Source: an uncultured Pedosphaera sp. (GTDB lineage: Bacteria; Verrucomicrobiota; Verrucomicrobiia; Limisphaerales; Pedosphaeraceae). Taken from it: a stretch of 64,000 bases of DNA. A program made the position numbers and the translations under genes. Shown in pieces: positions 26,083 through 36,340 of the stretch (positions within the stretch are counted from its first letter, which is position 1; each line of letters opens with the position of its first letter). The stretch covers positions 1 to 64,000 of the forward strand of contig CAIXFN010000079.1 of assembly GCA_903918755.1 (NCBI GenBank). Reading direction: 5' to 3'. The notes under the pieces were generated by a model. The model did not search any database. It was not told where the DNA came from and was given only the letters and a program-made list of their open reading frames with translations.

Positions 26083-27510
26083 TCAAGCGCGTTCGCGGTT
26101 GACGGCGGTCGCCGTATCCTCCTCGGTGTCACCGCCGGAGCCGATATTGAGCCGTTGCATGCGGTAGCGCAGGGCGTGGCGGCTGATCTTCAAATGTTCG
26201 GCCGTCCGAGTCAGGCTGAAATGATGCTGCTCCAGGACGGAGGCAATCAAATCTTTTTCAAACGAGCCCACGATTTCCTCGAGGGACTGTTGTCCGTTCG
26301 CCTTGGGGCCGGTGGGTTTCCGCAGGCCGGTTTCGATCTGAAAATCAGGCAGGCTTCCCGGTTGGATTTCATCGGAATTCTCCAGAATCAGCGCCCGCTC
26401 GATGACATTACGGAGTTCCCGGACATTGCCGGGCCAATGATGCCCCAGCAATTTTTGTTGAGCCGCACGGGTAAACCGCCGGGCGGGCTTTTTCACGGTC
26501 GGGGCGAAGTGCCGGAGAAAATGTTCCGCCAACAGCAGGACATCCTGCTGGCGCTCGCGGAGGGGCGGCAGCCGGAATTGCACCACATTGAGGCGGTGGA
26601 ACAAATCCTCGCGAAATTCATTTTGCTGGATCGCCTCGATGATATTCCGGTTCGTCGCGGCGATCAGGCGGACGTCCACCCGCAGTTCCTGCACCCCCCC
26701 GACCCGCGTGAAGGTGCCATCCTCCAGAAAGCGCAACAACTTGGCCTGCAAGGGACGACTCATATCGGCAATTTCGTCCAGGAAAATGCTGCCCCCGTCC
26801 GCCTCCTCCACCCGGCCGGCTTTTTGCCGTAAGGCACCCGTGAAGGCCCCGCGCTCGTGACCGAACAACTCACTTTCCAGGAGGGTTTCCGGAATCGCGG
26901 CGCAATTAATCCGAACGTAATTGGCGTTACGGCGGTTGCTGAGGCAGTGCAACGCTCCCGCCACCAATTCCTTGCCGGTGCCGCTTTCACCGAGGATGAG
27001 CACCCGGGCGTCGGTCGGAGCCACGGTTTGGATCATTTGCCGCAAATCCCGCACCGAATTGGACTCGCCCACAATGTGCTCCAGGCGGTACGTCTCATTC
27101 GCGCGCGCGCGTAAGGAGGCATTTTGGTGGAGCAGTTGATGCCGTTCCGCGCAACGCCCCACCGCGTGGAGCAATTCCTCCGGCGCGAAAGGCTTGGAGA
27201 GATAGTCAAAGGCCCCGGCCTTGATGGCATCGACCGCCAGTTTGGGGGTGGCGTAAGCGGTGATCATCAGGATCGGCAAATCCGGCCAGCGGGCATGGGT
27301 TTTGGTGATCAACTCATAACCGCTCATGCCGCCGAGCCGGGCGTCCGTGATGACCATGAGGAATTCCTCCTGCGCCAGCAACGTGAGCGCTTCCTCCGCG
27401 GATTCGATTGCCCGCACCGCGTAGCCGTCGTCCGTCAGGATGGTCCGGACCGACAGCCGCATATTCTTTTCGTCGTCAACGACGAGTACTGGTGCCAATG
27501 GGCGGGTCAT
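26083..27510 (-). CDS. Sigma-54-dependent response regulator (NtrC type)
   Basis: This 475-residue regulator has three domains: receiver (about 7-120) with phospho-acceptor Asp56 in VITDARLG and Lys in YLSKPF; AAA+ sigma-54 activator (about 145-375) with Walker A GESGTGKE (174-181) and the sigma-54 contact loop GAFTGA (221-226); and a C-terminal Fis-type helix-turn-helix (about 430-455, TRTAEHLKISRHALRYRMQR). It is transcribed seven bases after the histidine kinase gene, so the two form one two-component system. Targets are unknown, but the genes directly downstream (membrane protein, hpnD, hpnK) are candidates. Confidence 0.93.
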   Translation of the reverse strand: MTRPLAPVLVVDDEKNMRLSVRTILTDDGYAVRAIESAEEALTLLAQEEFLMVITDARLGGMSGYELITKTHARWPDLPILMITAYATPKLAVDAIKAGAFDYLSKPFAPEELLHAVGRCAERHQLLHQNASLRARANETYRLEHIVGESNSVRDLRQMIQTVAPTDARVLILGESGTGKELVAGALHCLSNRRNANYVRINCAAIPETLLESELFGHERGAFTGALRQKAGRVEEADGGSIFLDEIADMSRPLQAKLLRFLEDGTFTRVGGVQELRVDVRLIAATNRNIIEAIQQNEFREDLFHRLNVVQFRLPPLRERQQDVLLLAEHFLRHFAPTVKKPARRFTRAAQQKLLGHHWPGNVRELRNVIERALILENSDEIQPGSLPDFQIETGLRKPTGPKANGQQSLEEIVGSFEKDLIASVLEQHHFSLTRTAEHLKISRHALRYRMQRLNIGSGGDTEEDTATAVNRERA

Positions 27511-27517
27511 GGTTTGG

Positions 27518-28930
27518 TTACTTTACAAATATTCTGGCCGGAAACAATAATATGAAGCGGGCGCCATTTCCAAGCTTAGATTCCGCCCGGATGGAGCCGC
27601 CGTATAATTCAACATTGTGTTTCACGATGGCGAGGCCCAGCCCGGTCCCTTTTTCCTTGCGCGTAAAATAGGCTTCGAACACCTGGTTGAGGTTTTCCGG
27701 AGGAATTCCCGGGCCATTGTCGCCAATGATGATTTCCACGGAGTTGTCGCCTTGTGGACGGGCGCTGACGCTGATTTTTCCCGGTTGCGGAACCGCCTCC
27801 CGCGCATTCTGCAGCAAGTTGACCAGGACCGCGCCCAAGTGGCTGCGGTGCATCATCAGGGCCGGGAGGGCGTCCGCATAGTCCCGCTCCACCGTGATGG
27901 CATAATTGGCAGCGGCGGGCAGGACTTCGGCGATCGCCCGGTCAATTTCTTCCACCACCGTGAGTTTTTCCACCCGGCCTTCGCTCAGTTGGGCGTAACC
28001 CATCAATTGCGTGATGATTCGATCGGAACGCTCCACTTCCTCGCGAATGATGTCCAACTGCTCGCCGAGGTCTCGCCGGCCTTCGCGCAGTCCGCGTTGC
28101 AAGGAAAAGGCGGCATTGTTGATGATCCCGAGCGGATTTTTCAGCTGGTGGGCGATTTCCGCAGCCAGCCGACCGGCCGTTTGCAACTCGCTGTTGCGCG
28201 CCGCCGCCTCCCGCGCGTCCTGCTCGGCTTGCCGGTCCCGAAACGACAGCAACTGGACCCCATAACACGACGCGGTCAGGAGCCAGAGGATGATGAGCCG
28301 GAGCATGAACGGTTCGGTGTTGACATCCACCGGTTCCTGGGGCGGCTTTTTGTAAGTATGGGAATTGACCGCATAGCGGATGGGCAACGGCAGCAACGGG
28401 GGATCCCCGCCGCGCACGTAAACGTCCGCCACCCCGGCGCCGAGATAAAAACCGCTAAGGGCCAGGTTCAAAACAATCTGCGGTGTGGCCAGCGGAATGC
28501 TGAGAGCATTGAGCACGATCAATCCCGGAAACACCCAAAAAAGATCACTGCCGAATCCTCCGGTCTCGATGGTCAAGCCCGTGAGCAGCACCCCATCAAA
28601 TAAGCCCATGACGAATACCACCCATTGCACCAAACGACTGGGAAACCGGCGCAAGGTGAGCAAGATGGCCGCCGCGGCGCTCACAATCATGTAGCCGATA
28701 AAAAAACCCTGCAACATTTCGAAGGCAAGCTTCCGGGGCGTGTCGGCCTCTCCCAGCCAGTGGGAATAGTAGAGGTAATAGAAGACCACCCCGGTAACCA
28801 TTCCTCGGGCGGGCAGCACGATATGGCGTTGCACGCCGAGAATGCGGGCCGCCTGTTCCAGCGGTTCCGGCATCGGCATCGCCAGCAGCCGGGGCATCCA
28901 TTTTGGTGATTCCCAAAAGAGAAGCTTCAT
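27518..28930 (-). CDS. Membrane-bound sensor histidine kinase
   Basis: This 470-residue protein has about six hydrophobic helices in residues 38-225, with a periplasmic or polar loop around 172-208. It then has a short coiled linker and a HisKA domain with phospho-acceptor His261 in EIAHQLKNPLG. The C-terminal HATPase has the N box NLLQNAREA, G1 box DNGPGIP and G2 box GTGLGLAIVKH. It should phosphorylate the NtrC-type regulator encoded seven bases downstream. The HQLKNPL form of the H box fits NtrB/AtoS-like kinases. The signal is unknown. Confidence 0.92.
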   Translation of the reverse strand: MKLLFWESPKWMPRLLAMPMPEPLEQAARILGVQRHIVLPARGMVTGVVFYYLYYSHWLGEADTPRKLAFEMLQGFFIGYMIVSAAAAILLTLRRFPSRLVQWVVFVMGLFDGVLLTGLTIETGGFGSDLFWVFPGLIVLNALSIPLATPQIVLNLALSGFYLGAGVADVYVRGGDPPLLPLPIRYAVNSHTYKKPPQEPVDVNTEPFMLRLIILWLLTASCYGVQLLSFRDRQAEQDAREAAARNSELQTAGRLAAEIAHQLKNPLGIINNAAFSLQRGLREGRRDLGEQLDIIREEVERSDRIITQLMGYAQLSEGRVEKLTVVEEIDRAIAEVLPAAANYAITVERDYADALPALMMHRSHLGAVLVNLLQNAREAVPQPGKISVSARPQGDNSVEIIIGDNGPGIPPENLNQVFEAYFTRKEKGTGLGLAIVKHNVELYGGSIRAESKLGNGARFILLFPARIFVK

Positions 28931-28951
28931 GGGGCGGGAGGGGGAATTGCC

Positions 28952-29500
28952 TTAGGCGACCAATTCAGCAGCGCGCCGGGCAATTTCAGTGACGGGCCAA
29001 AGTCGACCGATTCCCTCGTAGCCACAGGCGAGCATCCCCGCTTCCGGGCCGATGAATTCCACGCCCCGTTGTTTGAGGGTCGCCACATTGGCCTGCGTGG
29101 CGGCGTGCAGCCACATTTTGCCATTCATGGCGGGCGCGACCAATACCCGGGCCTTCGGGTTTAACGCCAGGGCGATGCAACTCAAGGCGTCGTCCGCCAG
29201 TCCATGCGCGAGTTTGGCCAGGACGTTGGCCGTGGCGGGCGCAATCAACAACAAATCAGCCTCGTCCGCCAGGCGAATATGGGTGGGTTGCCAGCCCTCC
29301 TCCTCATCATAAAGGTCCGTCACAACCGGATGCCGGGTCACGGTCTTGAAGGGAAGCGCCGTGATAAAGCGCTTGGCGTCGGCGGTCAGGACGGTGTGCA
29401 CGGAGCAGCCCTGCTTGGTCAAAAGACTCGCCAGATCCGCCGCTTTGTAAGCGGCGATCGAGCCGGTCACCCCGAGGACAATATTCCGTGCTGCGCTCAT
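28952..29500 (-). CDS. coaC: Phosphopantothenoylcysteine decarboxylase (CoaC domain only)
   Basis: This 182-residue flavoprotein starts with NIVLGVTGSIAAYKAADLAS (FMN-binding G-S-I-A-A-Y-K). It has PTHIRLADEADLLLIAPATAN, including the catalytic His and the family's A-P-A-T-A-N segment, and PAMNGKMW, the substrate-recognition PxMNxxMW motif. It decarboxylates 4'-phosphopantothenoylcysteine in coenzyme A synthesis. Most bacteria fuse this to the synthetase CoaB. Here the gene stops after the flavoprotein half and no coaB follows, so CoaB must be encoded elsewhere. It follows gmk by 57 bases on the same strand. Confidence 0.88.
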   Translation of the reverse strand: MSAARNIVLGVTGSIAAYKAADLASLLTKQGCSVHTVLTADAKRFITALPFKTVTRHPVVTDLYDEEEGWQPTHIRLADEADLLLIAPATANVLAKLAHGLADDALSCIALALNPKARVLVAPAMNGKMWLHAATQANVATLKQRGVEFIGPEAGMLACGYEGIGRLWPVTEIARRAAELVA

Positions 29501-29557
29501 CTCAGTTGGCCTGGCCCGTTCCTCCATGTAGGACTGAACCAACCTGGTGCCAAGTGG

Positions 29558-30181
29558 TCATACGTCAGGAATCTGGGAGCGGGTCGTGCGCCGGCTTTCC
29601 GCCTCCAGAATCGCCTGCATCTGGCGCAGATCCTCCTCAATCGAGGTGCTCAATATCAAATAGTCAAAATGCCGCCATTGGGCGATTTCCTGGCGGGCCA
29701 CCCCCAACCGCTTTTGAATGACGGCGGCGGAATCCGTTCCCCGCTTTTCCAGTCGGGCCCGCAGGATGTCCAGTGAAGCGGGCGTCAGGAACACCTGGAC
29801 CAGCGCCGACTTCAATTCCTCCTCGTCCTCGGCCTGGGCCCGAATGGCGGCCGCACCCTGGACATCGACGTTCAACAGCACGTCCTTGCCTTGCCGCAAT
29901 TTACCCAGCACTTCCGATTTGAGCGTGCCATAGCTGTTGCCAAAGACCGTGGCATGTTCGAGGAAATTTCCCGCCTGCACCCGCTTCAAAAAAGAGGCGG
30001 CATCCAGAAAATAATAGTCCACCCCATCCCGCTCCCCTTCGCGGGGGGCCCGGGTCGTGCAGGTGACCGCCCGGGTCATGGTGGGATTTGTCCGCAGAAG
30101 TTCCCGGACCAGCGTGGTCTTGCCACCACCAGACGGGGCGGAGATCACGATCAACATCGGTTTGCTTTTGGAGTCAGGCAC
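29558..30181 (-). CDS. gmk: Guanylate kinase
   Basis: This 207-residue enzyme phosphorylates GMP to GDP with ATP. It has P-loop SAPSGGGKTTL (about 14-24), the GMP-binding TCTTRAPREGERDGVDYYF segment, FLEHATVFGNSYGT, and LNVDVQGA. Length is normal for the family. The start is a GTG at 30181. It sits between yicC and coaC, the order seen in many bacteria (yicC-gmk-rpoZ-coaBC), but no rpoZ fits in the 57 bases between gmk and coaC. Confidence 0.95.
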   Translation of the reverse strand: MPDSKSKPMLIVISAPSGGGKTTLVRELLRTNPTMTRAVTCTTRAPREGERDGVDYYFLDAASFLKRVQAGNFLEHATVFGNSYGTLKSEVLGKLRQGKDVLLNVDVQGAAAIRAQAEDEEELKSALVQVFLTPASLDILRARLEKRGTDSAAVIQKRLGVARQEIAQWRHFDYLILSTSIEEDLRQMQAILEAESRRTTRSQIPDV

Positions 30182-30223
30182 GGTGTCTGGAGGGCTGGTG
30201 GCGGGTGGAAGGGTGGGGGAGGT

Positions 30224-31105
30224 TCATTCGACGTTCTGCGCCTGTTCACGGAATTTTTCGAGTTCCGTTTTGAGGGTGACCACTGCCCGGGAGATTTCGC
30301 TGTCGTTGGCTTTGGAACCGATGGTGTTAATCTCCCGGTTCATTTCCTGGGCCAGAAAATCGAGGGTCCGCCCCACGGGTTCGGTGGACTTCAGACAATC
30401 GGCAAACTGCTGGAAATGACTCTGGAGCCGGGTCAATTCCTCCGAGATGTCGGAGCGATCCGCAAAATAAACAATCTCCTTGAGCATCCGCTCGTCTTCA
30501 ATCGCGGGGGCTTCCACCCCGGCGCTTTTCAGACGCTGCACTAGTTGCTCCCGGTAACGCTTTTGGACCTGAGGGGCATGCTTCTGGATTTTGCTGGCGC
30601 ATTTGCGCATGATTTCGATTCGGGCAGTTAAATCTTTCGCGAGATGGGCGCCTTCGCGCTCCCGCATTTTGACCAGAACCGCCAGCGCCTGCAGGAGCGC
30701 TTTCTCGACCGTGGGCCAGTAATCTTCGGCGTCATTTCCCGCTTCGGTGGTTTCGAACACTCCGGGCGCCTTGGCCAACAAGTCCAGGGTGACCTCCCCG
30801 GCCACTTTCAAATCCTTCGCCAGGCGGTTGAATTCGCGGATATATGCCTTCGCGAGGGGCAGGTTGAGCCGGACTCGGTCAGCCGAGCGCCCTTCCGCCG
30901 CGTGCAAAGCGATCCGGGCGGTGAGCCGCCCGCGGGCAATCGAGCGGTTGATGAGATCGCGGACTTGCGCTTCCAGCACCTCGAGTTCGCGGGGAAGAGC
31001 CAGCGCAACCTCGCTTTGCTTGCGGTTGACGGAACTCAATTCCACCGTGACCTTGCCGCCGGCCCGCGCGCATTCGCCACGCCCATAGCCCGTCATCGAT
31101 TTCAT
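30224..31105 (-). CDS. YicC-family endoribonuclease
   Basis: This 293-residue protein begins MKSMTGYGRGE and ends with a conserved segment containing DRSDISEELTRLQSHFQQF and DFLAQEMNREINTIGSKAND, the two best-known YicC signatures. YicC proteins are RNases associated with small-RNA turnover and stationary-phase survival. The ATG at 31105 begins the family consensus, and longer in-frame options add unrelated Arg-rich residues. It lies 42 bases upstream of gmk, a widely conserved pairing. Confidence 0.92.
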   Translation of the reverse strand: MKSMTGYGRGECARAGGKVTVELSSVNRKQSEVALALPRELEVLEAQVRDLINRSIARGRLTARIALHAAEGRSADRVRLNLPLAKAYIREFNRLAKDLKVAGEVTLDLLAKAPGVFETTEAGNDAEDYWPTVEKALLQALAVLVKMREREGAHLAKDLTARIEIMRKCASKIQKHAPQVQKRYREQLVQRLKSAGVEAPAIEDERMLKEIVYFADRSDISEELTRLQSHFQQFADCLKSTEPVGRTLDFLAQEMNREINTIGSKANDSEISRAVVTLKTELEKFREQAQNVE

Positions 31106-31160
31106 GTGGCGGTGACTATGCGCCAATTCCGGTGGCCTAGCGAACCTTTTTTGCTCCCGC

Positions 31161-32375
<1,215 letters not shown>

Positions 32376-32567
32376 CCGAAAACCATAGCACCGGCACCAA
32401 TTTCGGGCGAGGGGATTTTCCCCGGCTGTTCGCCGCCGGGTGAACCACGCCAGTAGTTCCCTCGGTCAGGGACCCGGCTAATAAATCGCGTGCAAAATGG
32501 CAAATGGCAGGGCACACTTATCCCGCTGTGTGCAGACGCCACGGCACCTTGATTTCGATTCAAAGCT

Positions 32568-34094
32568 ATGAGTGATACGATGGCTCCCGTTCTGGTCGCC
32601 GGCCAATGGCGCAACAGCAACTCGGTTGGTTCCTTTCCGGCGGAAAACCCCTCCCTCGGCGAAGCGTTGCCGGGGTTATACCCCGTGTCCTCGCCCACGG
32701 AAGTGGAGGAATGCATTGTCGCGGGCGCGCAGGCGGCGGAAGCCTTGCGGAACGCCAGCGGAGCGGCGATCGCGGATTTCCTGGAGGGCTATGCCCAACG
32801 CATTGAAGGTCGCGCGCTGGAATTTGTCGAATTGGCGCACGCCGAAAGCGGCCTGCCGAAGGCACCCCGGCTGAAGGATGGCGAATTGCCACGCACCACG
32901 GATCAATTACGACAGGCAGCCAAGGCCGCGCGGGACGGCTCGTGGCGCCGCCCGATTCGGGATGAGGCCCGCAATATATATTCTATTCTCGCGCCCCTGG
33001 GTGGCCCGGTAGTGGTCATTGGACCCAACAATTTTCCGTTCGCGTTCAACTCCGCCGCCGGCGGGGATTTTGCCGCGGCCATTGCGGCGCACAACCCGGT
33101 CATCGCGAAAGCCAATACCGCGCATCCGGGCACGACCCGCCTTTTTGCCGAGTTGGCACTCGAAGCGGCCATGGCCGCCGGACTGCCGCCGGCCACCGTG
33201 CAGATGATTTACCGGACCCCGCGCGAGGTCGGGTTGAAGTTGGTGGCCGATCCCCGGATCGGGGCGACGGCTTTCACCGGTAGCAAGGTGGCCGGGATGC
33301 AGTTGAAAGAGGCGGCGGATCGCGCCGGGAAGCCCATTTACCTGGAAATGTCGAGCGTGAACCCGATTGTCATCCTGGAAGGCGCTTTGACGGAGCGCGG
33401 CGAGGCGGTGGCGACGGAGTTTTTCGCGTCCTGCACGATGGGAGCAGGCCAATTTTGCACCAATCCCGGTTTTATCATCGTCCCGGACTCCGCCGCCAGT
33501 AAGGCGTTTGCGGCCGCTGCGCAAGCCAAGTTTGTGGCCGCCACCCCGGGAGTCTTGCTGGGAAAAAGCGGTCAGGCCAATCTTACGGCCGCCGTGGCCA
33601 CGCTCCAACAGCACGGCGCCAAGCTCGTCTGTGGTGGGGCAGCCCTCCCGGGGCCGGCGTATCGGTTTGCCAATACCTTGCTCAGCGTCACCGGAGCCGA
33701 ATTCCTCCAGCACCCGGAAGCGCTGCAGACGGAGGCTTTTGGTCCCGTCGCCTTGCTTGTTTGGTCCCGTGATACGGGGGAAACCGTGCGGATTCTCCAG
33801 CAGCTGGAAGGGAATCTGACCGGCACGATCTACTCCGATACCACCGGCCGGGATGACGCGGATTATGCTGTCATCGAACCGCATCTGCGCCAGCGGGTCG
33901 GCCGGCTGATCAATGACCGAATGCCCACGGGCGTCACCGTGAGTGCCGCCATGAATCACGGCGGGCCTTTTCCGGCCACGGGACATCCCGGCTTTACCGC
34001 CGTCGGATTGCCCACGAGCATTGCCCGCTTCACCGCGTTGCAGTGTTACGACAATGTCCGCCCGAACCGGTTGCCGGCCGGACTGCGACTTTGA
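32568..34094 (+). CDS. Alpha-ketoglutaric semialdehyde (2,5-dioxovalerate) dehydrogenase
   Basis: This 508-residue aldehyde dehydrogenase has the catalytic Cys near 297 (GAGQFCTNPG), the general-base Glu near 261 (YLEMSSVNP) and the cofactor-binding segment PNNFPFAFNSAAGGDFAAA. The MSSVNP and TNPGF context is typical of the KGSADH subgroup, which oxidises 2,5-dioxopentanoate to 2-oxoglutarate with NAD(P)+. That is the last step of hydroxyproline, L-arabinose and glucarate pathways. As first gene of a five-gene operon with hydroxyproline epimerase, D-amino acid dehydrogenase and a DapA-like deaminase, hydroxyproline is the likely source. The next gene starts 22 bases on. Confidence 0.9.
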   Translation: MSDTMAPVLVAGQWRNSNSVGSFPAENPSLGEALPGLYPVSSPTEVEECIVAGAQAAEALRNASGAAIADFLEGYAQRIEGRALEFVELAHAESGLPKAPRLKDGELPRTTDQLRQAAKAARDGSWRRPIRDEARNIYSILAPLGGPVVVIGPNNFPFAFNSAAGGDFAAAIAAHNPVIAKANTAHPGTTRLFAELALEAAMAAGLPPATVQMIYRTPREVGLKLVADPRIGATAFTGSKVAGMQLKEAADRAGKPIYLEMSSVNPIVILEGALTERGEAVATEFFASCTMGAGQFCTNPGFIIVPDSAASKAFAAAAQAKFVAATPGVLLGKSGQANLTAAVATLQQHGAKLVCGGAALPGPAYRFANTLLSVTGAEFLQHPEALQTEAFGPVALLVWSRDTGETVRILQQLEGNLTGTIYSDTTGRDDADYAVIEPHLRQRVGRLINDRMPTGVTVSAAMNHGGPFPATGHPGFTAVGLPTSIARFTALQCYDNVRPNRLPAGLRL

Positions 34095-34116
34095 TTTTTA
34101 ACTACTCCCCAACCAA

Positions 34117-35409
34117 ATGAGATACGCCCCCATACCGTCCGGGATGTTCACCGGCCACCGCAATCGCCTGGTGAGCTTGTTGCAACCCAATTCGCTGGCC
34201 ATCGTCAATACCAACGATATCCTGCCGACCAATTCCGATGCCACGCTGTTGCTGAAGGCCAGCTCGGATTTGTTCTACCTCACGGGTATTGAGCAGGAAG
34301 AAAGCATCCTGCTCCTCTATCCGGAGGCGCACGACGAGAAGTTCCGCGAAATTCTGTTTCTCCGGGAACCCAACGCCCTGCTCGAAACCTGGGAAGGGCA
34401 CAAGCTGACGAAGGAAGAAGCCAAAAAAATTTCCGGCGTCGCGCGCGTGGAATGGCTCTCGGAATTCAATTCGTTCCTCCACCGGCTGATCCTTGAGGCG
34501 GATCATGTTTACTTGAACTCGAACGAACACAAACGCGCCAACATCGTCGTGGAAACGCGGGAAGCGCGGTTTGTGAAATCGGTCATGGAACGTTACCCGC
34601 TCCATGATTACCAACGGCTGGCCCGCTTGATGCACCGGTTGCGCGCGGTGAAGTCCGAGCCGGAATTGGCCTTGTTGCAGGAGGCCTGCAACATTACCGA
34701 CGCCGGGTTCCAACGCGTTTGCCGCATGCTCAAGCCCGGGGTTTCAGAGATGGAGGTGGAAGCCGAGTTTGCTCATGAATTCATCCGGCGCGGCGGGCAA
34801 TTCGCCTACAACCCCATCATCGCCACCGGGGCCAATGCCTGTGTGCTGCACTACGTCGAAAACGACAAGGTGTGCCGCAAGGGGGAACTCCTGCTTCTGG
34901 ATGTCGCGGCGAGCTATGCCAATTACAACTCGGATCTCACGCGCACGATTCCCGTCAGCGGCCGTTACACGCGGCGGCAAAAGCAGGTTTATAACGCGGT
35001 ATTGCGGGTCATGCGCGCCGTGAGTGCGGCCGCGGTTCCCGGGAAGCTGCCGAAGGATTGGCAGAAAGAGGCGGAATCGTTCATGGAAAAGGAACTGGTG
35101 GATCTGGGCCTGCTCAAGCTGTCTGATATCAAGAAGCAGAACTCGGACAGTCCGGCGTTGAAAAAGTATTTCATGCATGGCGTCGGTCACCCGCTGGGTC
35201 TGGACGTCCACGATGTCGGTCTGACCGTCGAACCCATGCAGGCCGGCTGGGTCCTGACCGTCGAACCGGGCATCTACCTGAAAGAGGAAGGCTTCGCGGT
35301 GCGGCTGGAAAACGACATCGTGGTGCAGGAAGGCGGCAATGTGGATTTGATGGCCGGAATTCCCATTGAAACGGACGAGATCGAGGCCCTGATGAACGCA
35401 GCTTCTTGA
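34117..35409 (+). CDS. Xaa-Pro aminopeptidase (M24B)
   Basis: This 430-residue pita-bread metallopeptidase has an N-terminal creatinase-like domain (1-170). Its catalytic domain carries the five metal ligands: Asp in LLLDVAASY and Asp in NSDLTRT, His in MHGVGHPLGLDVHD, Glu in TVEPGIYL and Glu in RLENDIVV. Such enzymes release an N-terminal residue preceding proline and could also act before hydroxyproline. Its position inside the hydroxyproline operon, ten bases before the deaminase gene, suggests it frees imino acids from collagen- or extensin-like peptides for catabolism. Confidence 0.93.
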   Translation: MRYAPIPSGMFTGHRNRLVSLLQPNSLAIVNTNDILPTNSDATLLLKASSDLFYLTGIEQEESILLLYPEAHDEKFREILFLREPNALLETWEGHKLTKEEAKKISGVARVEWLSEFNSFLHRLILEADHVYLNSNEHKRANIVVETREARFVKSVMERYPLHDYQRLARLMHRLRAVKSEPELALLQEACNITDAGFQRVCRMLKPGVSEMEVEAEFAHEFIRRGGQFAYNPIIATGANACVLHYVENDKVCRKGELLLLDVAASYANYNSDLTRTIPVSGRYTRRQKQVYNAVLRVMRAVSAAAVPGKLPKDWQKEAESFMEKELVDLGLLKLSDIKKQNSDSPALKKYFMHGVGHPLGLDVHDVGLTVEPMQAGWVLTVEPGIYLKEEGFAVRLENDIVVQEGGNVDLMAGIPIETDEIEALMNAAS

Positions 35410-35419
35410 TAATTAATTT

Positions 35420-36340
35420 ATGAGCAAACCTTACTGGCAGGGAGTGTTTCCCGCCATCACCACGCAACTGAAGAAAGATCAATCGCTGGATTTTGACGCC
35501 ACCGCGCGGCACGTGGAGGCCCTGCTGGCTTCCGGTGTCACCGGCATCGTTTTTCTGGGGTCTCTCGGGGAAAACCAGCCCTTGCGGGGCGATGAAAAAC
35601 GCCAACTCATGGAAGCCATGGTGGGCGTCGTCAATGGCCGGGTGCCTGTCCTCAGCGGCGTGGCGGAAACCAGCACGGCGGAAGCCTGCCGTTACGTGCG
35701 GGACGTCGAAGCCCTCGGGGCCGATGGTTTCATGCTGATGCCCGCGATGCTTTACAAGGGGGATCCGCGGGAAACCATGGTGCATTTTCGGACGACCGCC
35801 AAGGCGACCGGGCTGCCGATCATGCTCTACAACAACCCGCTCTCCTACGCGAACGACATCACCCCGGCCATGTTTGCCGAAATGGCGGACGTGAAGAATT
35901 TCGTGGCCTTGAAGGAAAGCTCGGGCGACGTCCGCCGCATCACGGATTTGCACAACGCCGTCGGCGACCGTTATGCCTTGTTCACCGGCGTGGACAACCT
36001 GGTGCTCGAAAGTGCCGTGCTCGGCATCGACGGCTGGGTGGCCGGCAGCGGGATCGCGTTCCCGGCGGAGAATCAATATTTCTGGGAATTGACGCGCGCC
36101 GGCGAATGGGTGAAGGCGCGGGAGATGTACCGCTGGTTCAAGCCCTTGCTGGATCTGGATGTCAGCACCAAGTTTGTTCAGTATATCAAACTGGCGGTGC
36201 AGGAATGCGGTCTCGGCAGCGAAGTGGTCCGGGCCCCGCGCCTCACGATCACCGGCGCGGAGCGCAAACACGTCCTGAAGGTGATCCATGACGGGATTGC
36301 CGCCCGCCCCAAATTGCCCAAGCTGGCCAAGCGGAAATGA
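35420..36340 (+). CDS. DapA-family lyase/deaminase, probably 1-pyrroline-4-hydroxy-2-carboxylate deaminase
   Basis: This 306-residue TIM barrel has the Schiff-base lysine at Lys165 (FVALKESSG) and the general-acid Tyr137 (MLYNNP). The second-strand motif GSLGEN replaces the GTTGE of true dihydrodipicolinate synthases, so it is not DapA itself. In hydroxyproline operons a DapA-like protein deaminates 1-pyrroline-4-hydroxy-2-carboxylate to 2,5-dioxopentanoate, and the neighbours supply the steps on both sides. The stop overlaps the epimerase start (ATGA). Substrate is inferred from context. Confidence 0.85.
   Translation: MSKPYWQGVFPAITTQLKKDQSLDFDATARHVEALLASGVTGIVFLGSLGENQPLRGDEKRQLMEAMVGVVNGRVPVLSGVAETSTAEACRYVRDVEALGADGFMLMPAMLYKGDPRETMVHFRTTAKATGLPIMLYNNPLSYANDITPAMFAEMADVKNFVALKESSGDVRRITDLHNAVGDRYALFTGVDNLVLESAVLGIDGWVAGSGIAFPAENQYFWELTRAGEWVKAREMYRWFKPLLDLDVSTKFVQYIKLAVQECGLGSEVVRAPRLTITGAERKHVLKVIHDGIAARPKLPKLAKRK

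Noticed and set aside
32376-32567. Riboswitch or T-box before trpB
   Set aside because: Several short hairpins are possible, but there is no T-box sequence, leader peptide with Trp codons, or terminator.
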